This document shows positions 26,253-34,929 of a DNA stretch of 64,000 nt, in pieces. This stretch comes from Acinetobacter brisouisimilis. GTDB taxonomy: Bacteria; Pseudomonadota; Gammaproteobacteria; Pseudomonadales; Moraxellaceae. How positions within the stretch are numbered: the stretch's first letter is position 1; every line of letters begins with the position of its first letter. Location: contig NZ_KB851219.1 of the NCBI RefSeq assembly GCF_000368265.1, forward strand, positions 511,920 to 575,919, written 5' to 3'. The translations under genes were made by a program, and so were the position numbers. The notes beneath the pieces are model-generated. The model saw only the letters and a program-made list of their open reading frames with translations. It had not been told where the DNA came from and made no database searches.

Positions 26253-26282
26253 AAAAGCGCTCCATTTTGAGCGCTTTTTTAT
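26253..26282. terminator. bidirectional terminator between the 66-aa gene and pal
   Basis: AAAAAGCGCT pairs perfectly with AGCGCTTTTT over an 8-nt loop, with A and T runs at either side. It serves the convergent small gene and the tol-pal operon. Confidence 0.9.
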
Positions 26283-26294
26283 TGTCAGGGTTAC

Positions 26295-26864
26295 TTATTT
26301 AAGTAGAGGAGGCACTGCTTCGTAGTTTAATTCTACGCGACGGTTTTCTTTCCATGCATTTTCATCATGCCCTGGATTGATTGGCATTTCTTTACCATAA
26401 CTTACAGTATCTAGTTGGGTTGGATTAACACCGTAAGAAACAAGATAGTTAAATACCGATTTTGCACGGCGTTCGCCGAGTGCCATATTGTATTCACGTG
26501 TACCACGTTCATCGGTATGACCTGTTAGTGCAATCTTAGAACCAGAGTTTGCTTTTAAAAAGTCAGCATGAGCTTGAAGTGTTTGATAGTCAGTAGATGA
26601 CAAGTCACTGCTGTCATAACCAAAATGTACAACACGTTGAGCAAGAAATGCTCGGTTAGCATCTGTAACACCTTTGGCTGAAGCACCTTTTAAGTTCTTC
26701 GCATCAAGTGCTGCGTCGTCGCTTAAACCTGCAGTATTGACTGTTGTTGTACCTGATGGGTTGGTTGTAGGATTAACTTGAGTTGTTGGCTTGCGACTCG
26801 CACATCCTGTAAAAATTACAGTAGATGCCAAAACTGGAAGGATAAGAAGTTTTAAAGTTTTCAT
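26295..26864 (-). CDS. pal: peptidoglycan-associated lipoprotein Pal
   Basis: Pal tethers the outer membrane to peptidoglycan and works with TolB and TolA during constriction. The start at 26864 (MKTLKLLILPVLASTVIFTGC) gives 189 residues with the lipobox FTGC (Cys21). A Thr/Asn/Gly-rich linker precedes the OmpA-like domain (about 80-185), which has VVHFGYDSSDLS, LTGHTDERGTREYNMALGER and AKSVFNYLVSYG; the Asp and Arg that hold diaminopimelate are in the TDERG...GERR region. It is the last gene of the tol-pal operon and is followed by a terminator. Confidence 0.95.
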   Translation of the reverse strand: MKTLKLLILPVLASTVIFTGCASRKPTTQVNPTTNPSGTTTVNTAGLSDDAALDAKNLKGASAKGVTDANRAFLAQRVVHFGYDSSDLSSTDYQTLQAHADFLKANSGSKIALTGHTDERGTREYNMALGERRAKSVFNYLVSYGVNPTQLDTVSYGKEMPINPGHDENAWKENRRVELNYEAVPPLLK

Positions 26865-26906
26865 GATGGATACTCCACATATCACGATATGTAATAAAAA
26901 CTGAAA

Positions 26907-28193
26907 TTATTTAGGTGCCCATGCAGGTTCACGGACTTCACCTTGCTCACTTGGAAGGTTCATACGGAATTGGCCATTGGTCGAAATAATCGACAACAAA
27001 CCGCGATTGCCTTCATGAGTGGCGTACACCACCATTTGCCCGTTTGGTGAGAAACTTGGTGATTCATCTAGGTCAGTTGGGGTGAGTACATTGAGCACGC
27101 CAGAATTGAGATCCTGAATCGCAACTTTAAAGCTACTGCCTGCAGGTCGATGTACCATCGCCAGTTTTTGACCATCAGCACTGAGCGTGCCGCGTGCATT
27201 AAACGTTCCTCGGAAGGAGATACGTTTACTTGAACCATCGGCAAATGTATAGCGATAGATCTGTGGTGAGCCACCTCGGTCAGAGGTGAAAATAAAAGAC
27301 TTACCATCTGGTGCATAACGCGCTTCGGTATCAATTGCTGAATCATTGGTAATGCGTTGATATTGGTGAGTCGCGAGATCCATACGGTAGATATCAGGAT
27401 TCCCATCCATAGATGATGTAAACAACATTGATTTACCATCTGGTGAGAAGCTTGGCGCGCCGTTTAAACCTTTGAAGTTAGTGAGTACCTGACGTTGTCC
27501 TGTCGATAAATCCTGTAAATAAATTGCAGGGCGTTTGGTTTCAAACGAAACATACGCAATTTGTTTACCATCTGGTGTCCAAGCAGGCGACAGAATTGGA
27601 TAGTGTGAAGACAAAACTGTAAATGGTCGCTCACCATCTGTATCTGCAATTTGCAAAGTGTAGCGTTTGTCCGAATTACTTGGATCTCGTAAGACATAGG
27701 CAATACGTCCACTGAAATCCCCTTGAATGCCTGTGAGTGCCTGATAAATGGCATCACTCATCATATGGGCGGCTTGACGTATGCGAGAAGTCGGTACGGT
27801 TAAAACTTCATTGAGTAAGTATTTTTGTTTATCTACATCGTAGAGCTGATAATGAACTTGATTGGTATTGGCATCGATTGTGGTAATTTTACCTACGACT
27901 ACATAAGGAATACCTGTAGTTTTCCAGCTGGCGGCATTGATATTGTCAATACTGCCACTGGTTGGTAAGTTTTGTGATGCACTGCTAAAGCGTCCCGAAC
28001 GATTCAGATCAGTCTCTACGATTGGGTAAATGCTTTGATCATTGCTAAATGGCACAATCGCAATTTTAGGTGCTTGTTCAGGTGCTTTGGCAATTTCAAG
28101 GTGCAGTTGAGCTGAGGTCGTTGTGGATAGGGTAGCGCCCAATCCTGCAACAAAAGCTAAGGCAAGAAGATGCTGACGTTTCATTTCCATCAT
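26907..28193 (-). CDS. tolB: Tol-Pal periplasmic protein TolB
   Basis: A periplasmic protein that contacts Pal and TolA. The 428-residue product has a signal peptide (ending near TTTSAQ) and an N-terminal alpha/beta domain, then a C-terminal beta-propeller with repeated blades such as SPAWTPDGKQIAYVSFE, APSFSPDGKSMLFTS, ARYAPDGKSFIFTSD and SPSFSPNGQMVVYAT. Start choice is uncertain by 1-3 codons because ATGs are clustered (28193, 28190, 28184). It lies between the extra TolA-domain gene and pal. Confidence 0.95.
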   Translation of the reverse strand: MMEMKRQHLLALAFVAGLGATLSTTTSAQLHLEIAKAPEQAPKIAIVPFSNDQSIYPIVETDLNRSGRFSSASQNLPTSGSIDNINAASWKTTGIPYVVVGKITTIDANTNQVHYQLYDVDKQKYLLNEVLTVPTSRIRQAAHMMSDAIYQALTGIQGDFSGRIAYVLRDPSNSDKRYTLQIADTDGERPFTVLSSHYPILSPAWTPDGKQIAYVSFETKRPAIYLQDLSTGQRQVLTNFKGLNGAPSFSPDGKSMLFTSSMDGNPDIYRMDLATHQYQRITNDSAIDTEARYAPDGKSFIFTSDRGGSPQIYRYTFADGSSKRISFRGTFNARGTLSADGQKLAMVHRPAGSSFKVAIQDLNSGVLNVLTPTDLDESPSFSPNGQMVVYATHEGNRGLLSIISTNGQFRMNLPSEQGEVREPAWAPK

Positions 28194-28257
28194 TGTTATG
28201 CAGATCTTAGGGTGAAAAGGTTTTACACAATCTAAACCATGCGAGTTAAATAAACTA

Positions 28258-28749
28258 TTACTTTGCTGTAAAAGTTATATAAAAAAATTGTCGATATTGA
28301 ATGGCATCGGGGAGTGGATAAGGGGCTGATTGTAAAATTGCCTGACGAATACTGTCTTGCATTTCTTTTGAAGAATTTTGAATCTCGATATTTAAAACAT
28401 TGCCTTTAGAGTCAAGTTGAATGGCTACTTTTGCGGTTTGTCCTGAACTATGTGGAGGAACATTCCAAGCATTCATAATTTTACGTCTATATAAATTCTT
28501 CCATGCCTGAATGGCTTCAATTTCAGCTGTTGTCAGTTTAGTGTTGAATCCCTTTGGATGTTTAATATTAGTGTCAGTTTGTTTTATTGCTTCTCGTGCA
28601 GTTTGTTGTGGAGTATTTGCTTGGGGGTGTTCGGAAGCTTCTAGTATAGAAGTGGTTTGTTTCGCAAATACAGAATGACCTGAACTTAGAATGATAAGTG
28701 TCATTAAACGGATTGAAAGATATTGAAAAGTTGATTTTAAATTAAGCAT
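28258..28749 (-). CDS. stand-alone exported TolA C-terminal-domain protein
   Basis: A 163-residue protein with a signal peptide (ending near HSVFA) and a single C-terminal domain that is clearly related to domain III of the TolA encoded just upstream. It keeps KIMNAWNVPPHSSGQTAKVAI, then a VLNIEI strand, QSAPYPLP and TFTAK; TolA has KIKSVWDVPSGSIGKTASVRV, RRAAPYPMP and TFTAR. The protein lacks the N-terminal TM helix and the long helical rod of TolA. It lies between tolA and tolB and is likely cotranscribed. It might bind Pal or TolB, or occupy TolA partners. Alternatively it is a TonB-like receptor-contact domain. Confidence 0.8.
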   Translation of the reverse strand: MLNLKSTFQYLSIRLMTLIILSSGHSVFAKQTTSILEASEHPQANTPQQTAREAIKQTDTNIKHPKGFNTKLTTAEIEAIQAWKNLYRRKIMNAWNVPPHSSGQTAKVAIQLDSKGNVLNIEIQNSSKEMQDSIRQAILQSAPYPLPDAIQYRQFFYITFTAK

Positions 28750-28761
28750 GATTTTAAGTTT

Positions 28762-28791
28762 AAGTATGACCTTCTTGAGAAGATCATACTT
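28762..28791 (-). other. imperfect hairpin between tolA and the TolA-domain gene
   Basis: AAGTATGA pairs with TCATACTT, followed inward by CTTCT with AGAAG across one mismatch. No T-run follows on the minus strand, so it may be a processing or stability element within the operon and not a terminator. Confidence 0.45.
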
Positions 28792-28800
28792 GTTTTGAGA

Positions 28801-30177
28801 TTATCTTGCTGTAAATGTGGCACTAAAGCTTTGTGCTTCTCGACGTGCATCGAGGTCACTTGGCATCGGGTAAGGTGCAGCACGGCGAACAGCAGCTTCT
28901 ACACTGGCTTTTACATCTGGATCACTTGAACTGACAAGGACTGATGCCACAGAACCTGATGCTGTTAAGGTTACACGCACACTGGCTGTTTTCCCTATAG
29001 AACCTGATGGAACATCCCAAACACTTTTGATTTTATTTTGAAAATCACGCTTTGCAGTTGAAGCAATATGCTTAGCTTCTGCCTTTTTATTGGCAGCATC
29101 TTTAGTGGCTTGAGCTTTCGCATCTGCATCTGCTTTGGCTTTCGCATCAGCCACCGCCTGTTTTTTGGCTTCTAATGCAGCTTGATGTTTAGCGTCTGCA
29201 TCGGCTTTGCGTTTTTCATCAGCAGCTTTGGCTTTCGCATCAGCAGCCGCCTGTTTTTTAGCTTCTAATGCCGCTTGATGTTTTGCCTCCGCAGCCGCTT
29301 TAAGTCGTGCATCAGCAACGGCTTGTTTTTGTGCATCAAGAGTGGCTTGGCGTTTAGCATCCGCTGCAGCCTGTTTTTTGGCTTCTAATGCAGCTTGATG
29401 TTTAGCGTCTGCATCGGCTTTGCGTTTTTCATCAGCAGCTTTGGCTTTCGCATCAGCAGCCGCCTGTTTTTTAGCTTCTAATGCCGCTTGATGTTTTGCG
29501 TCTGCGTCGGCTTTACGTTTTGCATCAGCAGCCTTGGCTTTCGCATCAGCAGCCGCCTGTTTTTTAGCTTCTAATGCTGCTTGGTGTTTTGCCTCCGCAG
29601 CCGCTTTAAGTCGTGCATCAGCAACGGCTTGTTTTTGTGCATCAAGAGTGGCTTGGCGTTTAGCATCCGCTGCAGCCTGTTTTTTGGCTTCAAGTGCAGC
29701 TTGGTGTTTTGCTTCGGCTGCTGCTTGTTTTTGTGCCTCGGCAGCCTGATGTTTTGCGTCAGCATCAGCCTGCTTTTTAGCTTCTATAGCGGCTTTTGCA
29801 TCTGCTTGTTTTTGAGCATTTAATGCTGCCTGATGCTTGGCGGCTTCGGCTGCCGCCACTGTTGCAGCAAGTGCGGCAAGCTGTTTAGTATCAGCAGAGC
29901 TTGATTTGGCTTGTGGCTCAGGTGTTGGCTCTGGTTTTTCTACAGCCTTGGCTGCAGCTTGAGTTGAATCTTGTTCAGGTGCGGTGGCTGTTTCAGTATT
30001 TTCTGTTTGTGGCAAAGTACTTGGATCAACCAAATAAGTTTTTAATTTTTTTGGCGGTTCAGGTGGTTTGCTTAAGCCTAAATACAATAATCCCACAACA
30101 GCAATCACGTGTATGCCAAGGGTAAATCCGATGGCGATCGCTTTTTGCTGAAAAGGTGGTTTTTGAATCTGTTTCAT
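28801..30177 (-). CDS. tolA: cell-envelope protein TolA
   Basis: TolA links the inner-membrane TolQR motor to TolB and Pal. The 458-residue protein has a short cytoplasmic N-terminus, one membrane helix (about 13-33), a Pro/Thr/Glu segment, a very long Ala/Lys/Asp/Gln-rich helical rod (about 85-375) built of AAADAK/ALEAKKQ-like repeats, and a C-terminal domain III (about 375-458, KSVWDVPSGS to TFTAR). The rod is encoded by long near-identical DNA repeats (see the repeat entry). Its length is in the normal range for a TolA but may vary between strains. Confidence 0.95.
   Translation of the reverse strand: MKQIQKPPFQQKAIAIGFTLGIHVIAVVGLLYLGLSKPPEPPKKLKTYLVDPSTLPQTENTETATAPEQDSTQAAAKAVEKPEPTPEPQAKSSSADTKQLAALAATVAAAEAAKHQAALNAQKQADAKAAIEAKKQADADAKHQAAEAQKQAAAEAKHQAALEAKKQAAADAKRQATLDAQKQAVADARLKAAAEAKHQAALEAKKQAAADAKAKAADAKRKADADAKHQAALEAKKQAAADAKAKAADEKRKADADAKHQAALEAKKQAAADAKRQATLDAQKQAVADARLKAAAEAKHQAALEAKKQAAADAKAKAADEKRKADADAKHQAALEAKKQAVADAKAKADADAKAQATKDAANKKAEAKHIASTAKRDFQNKIKSVWDVPSGSIGKTASVRVTLTASGSVASVLVSSSDPDVKASVEAAVRRAAPYPMPSDLDARREAQSFSATFTAR
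29100..29830 (-). repeat. near-identical coding repeats in the TolA rod
   Basis: Stretches of roughly 100-125 bp recur almost unchanged in the tolA rod. One block at 29161-29285 recurs from 29374 (offset 213 bp, 71 codons), and another at about 29285-29388 recurs at 29591-29691 (offset 306 bp, 102 codons). All offsets are multiples of three. Identity is far above what the Ala/Lys composition requires, so recent duplication or gene conversion is likely. Confidence 0.85.
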
Positions 30178-30180
30178 AAG

Positions 30181-30633
30181 TTACTTCACTGGCTCAGTGA
30201 GTAAGCCAACTTGTTCTAATCCTGCTTGTTGCAAGTTTGCCATGAGTGTGACCACATCGCCATATGGGCGTGATTTGTCACCATTAACCAATACATTAAG
30301 CTGAGTATGGTTTTGGCTGGCTTGCTGCTGGGCCTTGCTCAGAATATCTTTGAGTTGATCAAGCGAAAGTGGCTGATCATTATGATGATCCTGATAGTTT
30401 AAATAATAATTTCCATCTTTATTTAAACTGACAATAGCAGGGGTGTCTTTAGATTCAAACGGGGTGCTGCTGGCTTGAGGTAAATCTACCTTTATGCTGC
30501 TGGTAATCATTGGCGCAGTCACCATAAAAATCACCAGCAAAACCAGCATGACATCAATGTAAGGTACAACATTCATGTCACTTTTTAGAGGTTTTTTAAT
30601 ACGCTCGAAGCGTCCAGAACGTTGGATTGCCAT
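30181..30633 (-). CDS. tolR: TolR, ExbD-family motor protein
   Basis: The stator partner of TolQ that couples proton flow to TolA. The 150-residue protein has one membrane helix near the start (about 22-42), including YIDVMLVLLVIFMVTAPMI with the conserved Asp that takes part in proton movement, followed by a periplasmic ExbD/TolR domain. The start overlaps the tolQ stop by one base (TAATG), and it ends 4 nt before the tolA ATG, so the genes are tightly coupled. Confidence 0.95.
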   Translation of the reverse strand: MAIQRSGRFERIKKPLKSDMNVVPYIDVMLVLLVIFMVTAPMITSSIKVDLPQASSTPFESKDTPAIVSLNKDGNYYLNYQDHHNDQPLSLDQLKDILSKAQQQASQNHTQLNVLVNGDKSRPYGDVVTLMANLQQAGLEQVGLLTEPVK

Positions 30634-31331
30634 TATTCAGCATCCTGTGTGGTACTGAAAGATTGACGTTGCAGAAGTGCAATCATTTCTTCTGAAAATA
30701 ACGCGCGGTCTGAGTACACTGCTTCACTTTTTGCAGTGAAATGGTTAAATGACAGTACAGCAGGAATCGCAGCAAATAAGCCAATTGCGGTTGCAACCAA
30801 GGCTTCTGCAATACCAGGAGCAACGGTTGCCAAAGTGACTTGTTCAACCGCAGCCAAGCCAATAAAGGCATTCATAATGCCCCAGACTGTGCCAAATAAA
30901 CCAATATATGGTGCAACCGAACCGATACTTGCTAAAGCACTGAGTCCAGATTCCATATAGCTTTGATCACGACTTAAGCCAACACGTAAAATGCGTTCTG
31001 TGCCTTCTATAGTTTGTACCAAAGGTGCATGGCGTTTCTTAAGTTTTAAAAACTCTCCAAAGCCTTGATAGAAAATATCTTCTAAACCATGACGTTTTGA
31101 ATTGAGCTGTGCATTATTGTACAGGGTACTGAGTTCAGCGCCCGACCAGAAAATTTTCTGAAAATGTTCATCTTGTTGCTGGGCTTTTCTAAAGCCTAAA
31201 TATAATCTGGCAATCAAGTACCAGCTATATAGCGAAGCCAAAAACAGTAGCAGCATAACAGCTTGAACAACGGGGCTTGCTTGCAAAACTAAATCGGAAA
31301 TATGCAGGGTAGCAGTTACTTGATTTGCCAT
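30633..31331 (-). CDS. tolQ: TolQ, ExbB-family motor protein
   Basis: An inner-membrane protein of the TolQRA motor. From the ATG at 31331 (MANQVTATLHISDLV) it has 232 residues with three hydrophobic segments: about 20-42, and two near 135-160 and 170-195, in the order typical of TolQ/ExbB. Conserved features include GSVAPYIGLFGTVWGIMNAF and TVAPGIAEALVATAIGLFAAIPAVL, which line the proton path. It begins 15 nt after the ybgC stop. A longer start at 31346 would overlap that gap and is less likely. Confidence 0.95.
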   Translation of the reverse strand: MANQVTATLHISDLVLQASPVVQAVMLLLFLASLYSWYLIARLYLGFRKAQQQDEHFQKIFWSGAELSTLYNNAQLNSKRHGLEDIFYQGFGEFLKLKKRHAPLVQTIEGTERILRVGLSRDQSYMESGLSALASIGSVAPYIGLFGTVWGIMNAFIGLAAVEQVTLATVAPGIAEALVATAIGLFAAIPAVLSFNHFTAKSEAVYSDRALFSEEMIALLQRQSFSTTQDAE

Positions 31332-31346
31332 AGTACAACAGGTCAC

Positions 31347-31760
31347 TTATGCTTTTTCTTGATCCAATTGTTCTTGAATCAACTGACGGAGATAATCGGG
31401 AAGTCGACGTGGACGCATCTCTTTGCTTAGGCACGCGAGTTCAACTTCACCAGAAGCCAGCAAGATTTCATCACGATAAATTTCTTGTTGCAATACAAAT
31501 GACGCAGTTTTACAAGAAATAACACGCGCAGTTACAGTGATCAGGTTATCCATCAGAATAGGACGGTGATATTTGATATCAATTTTATGGACAACAAAGT
31601 TGTAATCGGTTTGATGCCAGTAATGATCAATGCCTGAAGCACGTAACCATTCGGTACGAGTACGCTCCATATAACGAATATGGTTGGCATGATAAACAAT
31701 GCCTCCAGCATCGGTATCTTCAATGTAAACACGTATTTTGAACTCAAAACGATTAGTCAT
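31347..31760 (-). CDS. ybgC: acyl-CoA thioesterase YbgC
   Basis: A hot-dog fold thioesterase of 137 residues. The motif DTDAGGIVYHANHIRYMERTRTEW contains the catalytic Asp and the conserved His-Tyr region of the 4HBT/YbgC family. YbgC is normally the first gene of the tol-pal operon and interacts with acyl carrier protein in phospholipid metabolism. Here it also precedes tolQ by a short gap. It follows ruvB on the same strand. Confidence 0.93.
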   Translation of the reverse strand: MTNRFEFKIRVYIEDTDAGGIVYHANHIRYMERTRTEWLRASGIDHYWHQTDYNFVVHKIDIKYHRPILMDNLITVTARVISCKTASFVLQQEIYRDEILLASGEVELACLSKEMRPRRLPDYLRQLIQEQLDQEKA

Positions 31761-31775
31761 AAATGTTTTCCATAA

Positions 31776-32774
31776 TTACGTTTCAGGTGGAGTCAATCCA
31801 AATTGTAAATAAGATTGATTGGTCGCAATTCGGCCACGCGCGGTACGCATGACAAAACCTTGTTGAATCAAATAGGGTTCAATTACATCTTCAAGCGTGC
31901 CACTGTCTTCAGCCATAGCTGCAGCTAGCGCTTCAATTCCTGCTGGCCCACCATCGAAGCGCTCCAGCAACATACTCAAATAGCGGCGATCAAGGGTGTC
32001 TAAGCCTGCTTTGTCGACATTGAGCATATTAAGGGCACGCTGCGCCATGTCTTGAGTGACTTCACCAGTGCCTTTGACCTGTGCATAATCTCGTACACGA
32101 CGTAACAAGCGGTTGGCAATACGCGGTGTACCGCGAGCGCGGCGAGCGATTTCTGCTGAACCTTCGGGCGTCATTGGGACATCCATCAGCATGGCTGAAC
32201 GGCTGACAATTGAGGTGAGGTCTTCTACAGAGTAAAATTCAAGGCGCTGTACAATGCCAAAACGGTCGCGTAATGGTGAAGTGAGTAAGCCCGCGCGTGT
32301 CGTTGCAGCCACTAAAGTAAACGGCGGTAAATCGAGTTTAATCGAACGCGCAGCAGGACCTTCACCAATCATGATGTCGAGCTGATAATCTTCCATGGCA
32401 GGATAGAGAATTTCTTCAATCACTGGAGAAAGACGATGAATTTCATCAATAAACAGCACATCACCTTCTTCGAGGTTGGTTAACAGTGCTGCCAAATCAC
32501 CTGCACGTTCAAGGACTGGACCAGAGGTGGATTTGAGATTACCACCCATTTCACGGGCAATAATATTGGCAAGTGTGGTTTTTCCCAGACCTGGAGGACC
32601 AAAAATCAAGGTGTGATCCAGTGCTTCGCCGCGACCACGGGCTGCACCAATGAAAATTTCCATTTGCTCGCAGACAACAGGCTGCCCGACATAATCGGCA
32701 AGTGTTGCTGGTCGAATGGCCCGATCCATATGATCTTCTGTTTTTTCTACACTACTAATTAATCGATCTTGCAT
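31776..32774 (-). CDS. ruvB: Holliday junction helicase motor RuvB
   Basis: RuvB is the AAA+ motor that drives branch migration with RuvA. The 332-residue protein from the ATG at 32774 (MQDRLIS) has Walker [10 protein letters not shown], Walker B ([13 protein letters not shown]), the [19 protein letters not shown] arginine-rich segment and a C-terminal winged helix. An ATG at 32786 overlaps the ruvA stop as ATGA and would add four residues, so it is a plausible alternative start. RuvC is not next to these genes. Confidence 0.96.
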   Translation of the reverse strand: MQDRLISSVEKTEDHMDRAIRPATLADYVGQPVVCEQMEIFIGAARGRGEALDHTLIFGPPGLGKTTLANIIAREMGGNLKSTSGPVLERAGDLAALLTNLEEGDVLFIDEIHRLSPVIEEILYPAMEDYQLDIMIGEGPAARSIKLDLPPFTLVAATTRAGLLTSPLRDRFGIVQRLEFYSVEDLTSIVSRSAMLMDVPMTPEGSAEIARRARGTPRIANRLLRRVRDYAQVKGTGEVTQDMAQRALNMLNVDKAGLDTLDRRYLSMLLERFDGGPAGIEALAAAMAEDSGTLEDVIEPYLIQQGFVMRTARGRIATNQSYLQFGLTPPET

Positions 32775-32782
32775 GGTGCTTA

Positions 32783-33385
32783 TCATTTCATCATGGATTT
32801 AAGTGCTGCACGAATCAGGTCTGCGACATCGGTATATTGATCTTTGACTAAAGCAATTGCTTTTTGCGCTTCGGCAGGTCTATAGCCCAAAGACTGTAAT
32901 GCTGCTTCGGCTTCTGCAACTGCAGAATTGCCAGAAAGTTGTAAAGTGCTATTTGGATGATTCTGTGTCTGATAACCAGATAGCCCTTTAACGCGATCTC
33001 TTAATTCAATTAATAAACGTTCAGCAGTTTTCTTGCCCACTCCAGGTACTTTGACCAAAGTGTTTACGTCATCATGTTCAATCGTTTGAATGAGTAGTTC
33101 GACACTTAATGTGGATAAAATCCCCAGTGCCATTTTTGGACCTACACCATTAACCTTGAGTAAAGTTTTAAAAATACTTTTTTCTTGAGTATCTAAAAAA
33201 CCATACAATTGCTGTGCATCTTCACGCACAACGAGGTGTGTCCATAGTGTCACTTTTTGCCCCTTTTGTAATTGGCAAAAAGTTGAAAGTGGCGTATCAA
33301 TTTCATAACCGACACCATTCACATTTAATAAAACGCTTGGTGCAGTTTCGATGGAGATAATTTCGCCAATTAAGCAGCCAATCAT
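32783..33385 (-). CDS. ruvA: Holliday junction DNA-binding protein RuvA
   Basis: RuvA tetramers bind four-way junctions and load RuvB. The 200-residue protein has the N-terminal OB-fold ([22 protein letters not shown]), the helix-hairpin-helix pair ([16 protein letters not shown] and [22 protein letters not shown]) and a C-terminal three-helix domain (about 150-200) that contacts RuvB. It is coupled to ruvB downstream. The upstream dgt gene ends close by on the same strand. Confidence 0.96.
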   Translation of the reverse strand: MIGCLIGEIISIETAPSVLLNVNGVGYEIDTPLSTFCQLQKGQKVTLWTHLVVREDAQQLYGFLDTQEKSIFKTLLKVNGVGPKMALGILSTLSVELLIQTIEHDDVNTLVKVPGVGKKTAERLLIELRDRVKGLSGYQTQNHPNSTLQLSGNSAVAEAEAALQSLGYRPAEAQKAIALVKDQYTDVADLIRAALKSMMK

Positions 33386-33402
33386 GTCAATATTTCCTGA
33401 AA

Positions 33403-34743
33403 TTATATAAAAGAGGTTGGTCGACCTTGCAAAACTTGCGCGAGGTCATATGCTTCATGGTCTGAAAACTTACTGATAATATCGAGCACCTGCATGATGT
33501 TTTGGTAGTGATTTACCCCAAAATTTGCGCCAGATTGCTGCAAAATTGACATCATACGCTGATCTTTAAAGCTCAGTTGCTTGTTTGGAACAGTCAGTGG
33601 AATAAAGGCATCGAGAATAGATTGTAAACTCATGTGTGCAACAATTTCTAAATCTAGTTTTTGTCTGTGCTTAAAGATTTTTTCACGTGCCAGATTTTTT
33701 GCTTGCTCAATACCCTCTGAAATATCGGCAGAACAGTATTGCAGTAGTGTTCCTTCGAGTTGACCTGTTAAAATCTGGTATTGATGCTTGGCAAAAGCTG
33801 TCGTGACCTCATCGACAAGGCGTTTCATGACGCGTCCGCGTAAAGCTGCAATTTTTTGTTGCCATGTACTCCACGGCACAGAGAGTTCGCTAGGTACGCC
33901 GTAGTCGGCAATTAAGTTTAAAAAGATCGGTTCAACTTCTGGGTAACTGAGAATGTTTAGGCTAATACCATCTTCTAAGTCAATCAGGGCATAACAAATG
34001 TCATCGGCAGCTTCGAGCAAGTAAGTGAGTGGATGACGGCAATAATGATATTCACCCAGTTGAATCAGCCCAAGCTGTTCGGAAATTTCTTTTAAAATTT
34101 CTTTTTCGGTCTGGTAGCAGCCAAATTTTGCTCGGTGGTGAGAAGGCTGGTCGCCCTGAGATTCAATGGTTTTAGACAACCATGGATACTTTAAATATGC
34201 GCCAATGGTGGCACAGGTTAAACGCATGCCACCGTTGTCAGGATGGTAGTCAACGCGGGTTAGTAAGCGTAAACCTTGTGCATTGCCTTCAAACTGACGT
34301 ACATCGGCTTGTTCTTCTGGGCTTAATTCGGTGAGAAAGTCGGTGTGTGAAGCATCATCAAACCATTCGCGAATCGCGTATTCACCTGCATGTCCAAACG
34401 GTGGATTGCCAATATCATGTGCTAAACAGGCTGCCTGGATGATGGCTCCGACATCGGCAGGGGTAATCCACATGGGTAAATCATCTTTGATTTTTTCGGC
34501 TGCCATCATGCCGAGTGAACGTCCGATACAGGAAACTTCGAGTGAATGGGTTAGACGTGTATGTACGCCATCATGTTGGGTAAGGGGATGTACTTGAGTT
34601 TTTCTATTTAATTGACGGAAACTTTGTGAAAAAATAATGCGATCATAATCTTTATGAAATGGGCTGCGTCCTAATTCGTTGCGACTTTTTTTTGTACCTA
34701 AACGGATTGCTGATAGCAATTCTAACCAACGCATTTGTCTCAT
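33403..34743 (-). CDS. dgt: deoxyguanosinetriphosphate triphosphohydrolase-like HD protein
   Basis: An HD-domain enzyme that hydrolyses dGTP or other dNTPs to nucleoside and triphosphate. The 446-residue product has FRQLNRKTQVHPL, then HTRLTHSLEVSCIGRSLG, and the HD pair in ACLAHDIGNPPFGHAGEYAI, followed by a helical domain that carries the long C-terminal segment. Length and motifs match the Dgt-like family, but substrate preference is not proven. It lies in the same direction just upstream of ruvA. ATG 34743 or 34734 may be used. Confidence 0.92.
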   Translation of the reverse strand: MRQMRWLELLSAIRLGTKKSRNELGRSPFHKDYDRIIFSQSFRQLNRKTQVHPLTQHDGVHTRLTHSLEVSCIGRSLGMMAAEKIKDDLPMWITPADVGAIIQAACLAHDIGNPPFGHAGEYAIREWFDDASHTDFLTELSPEEQADVRQFEGNAQGLRLLTRVDYHPDNGGMRLTCATIGAYLKYPWLSKTIESQGDQPSHHRAKFGCYQTEKEILKEISEQLGLIQLGEYHYCRHPLTYLLEAADDICYALIDLEDGISLNILSYPEVEPIFLNLIADYGVPSELSVPWSTWQQKIAALRGRVMKRLVDEVTTAFAKHQYQILTGQLEGTLLQYCSADISEGIEQAKNLAREKIFKHRQKLDLEIVAHMSLQSILDAFIPLTVPNKQLSFKDQRMMSILQQSGANFGVNHYQNIMQVLDIISKFSDHEAYDLAQVLQGRPTSFI

Positions 34744-34929
34744 GAATTCAGTTTTTATTCCTTGTAAAAAGACATCATGCCAAAAAAGCGCTATAGACTC
34801 TAGAGCATAACGTCATGACTTGTCGTAATTGCAGATGCTGCGCAGTTTATCTCGTATAAATGTCGAAGCAATGACTAATTTCTGCTATATAAAAGCTAAG
34901 TACAATCATAAAATTTAGAGTCGATAATA

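Noticed and set aside
29100..29830. Repeats in tolA as a CRISPR-like array
   Set aside because: They are in frame in a coding rod domain and not separated by unique spacers.
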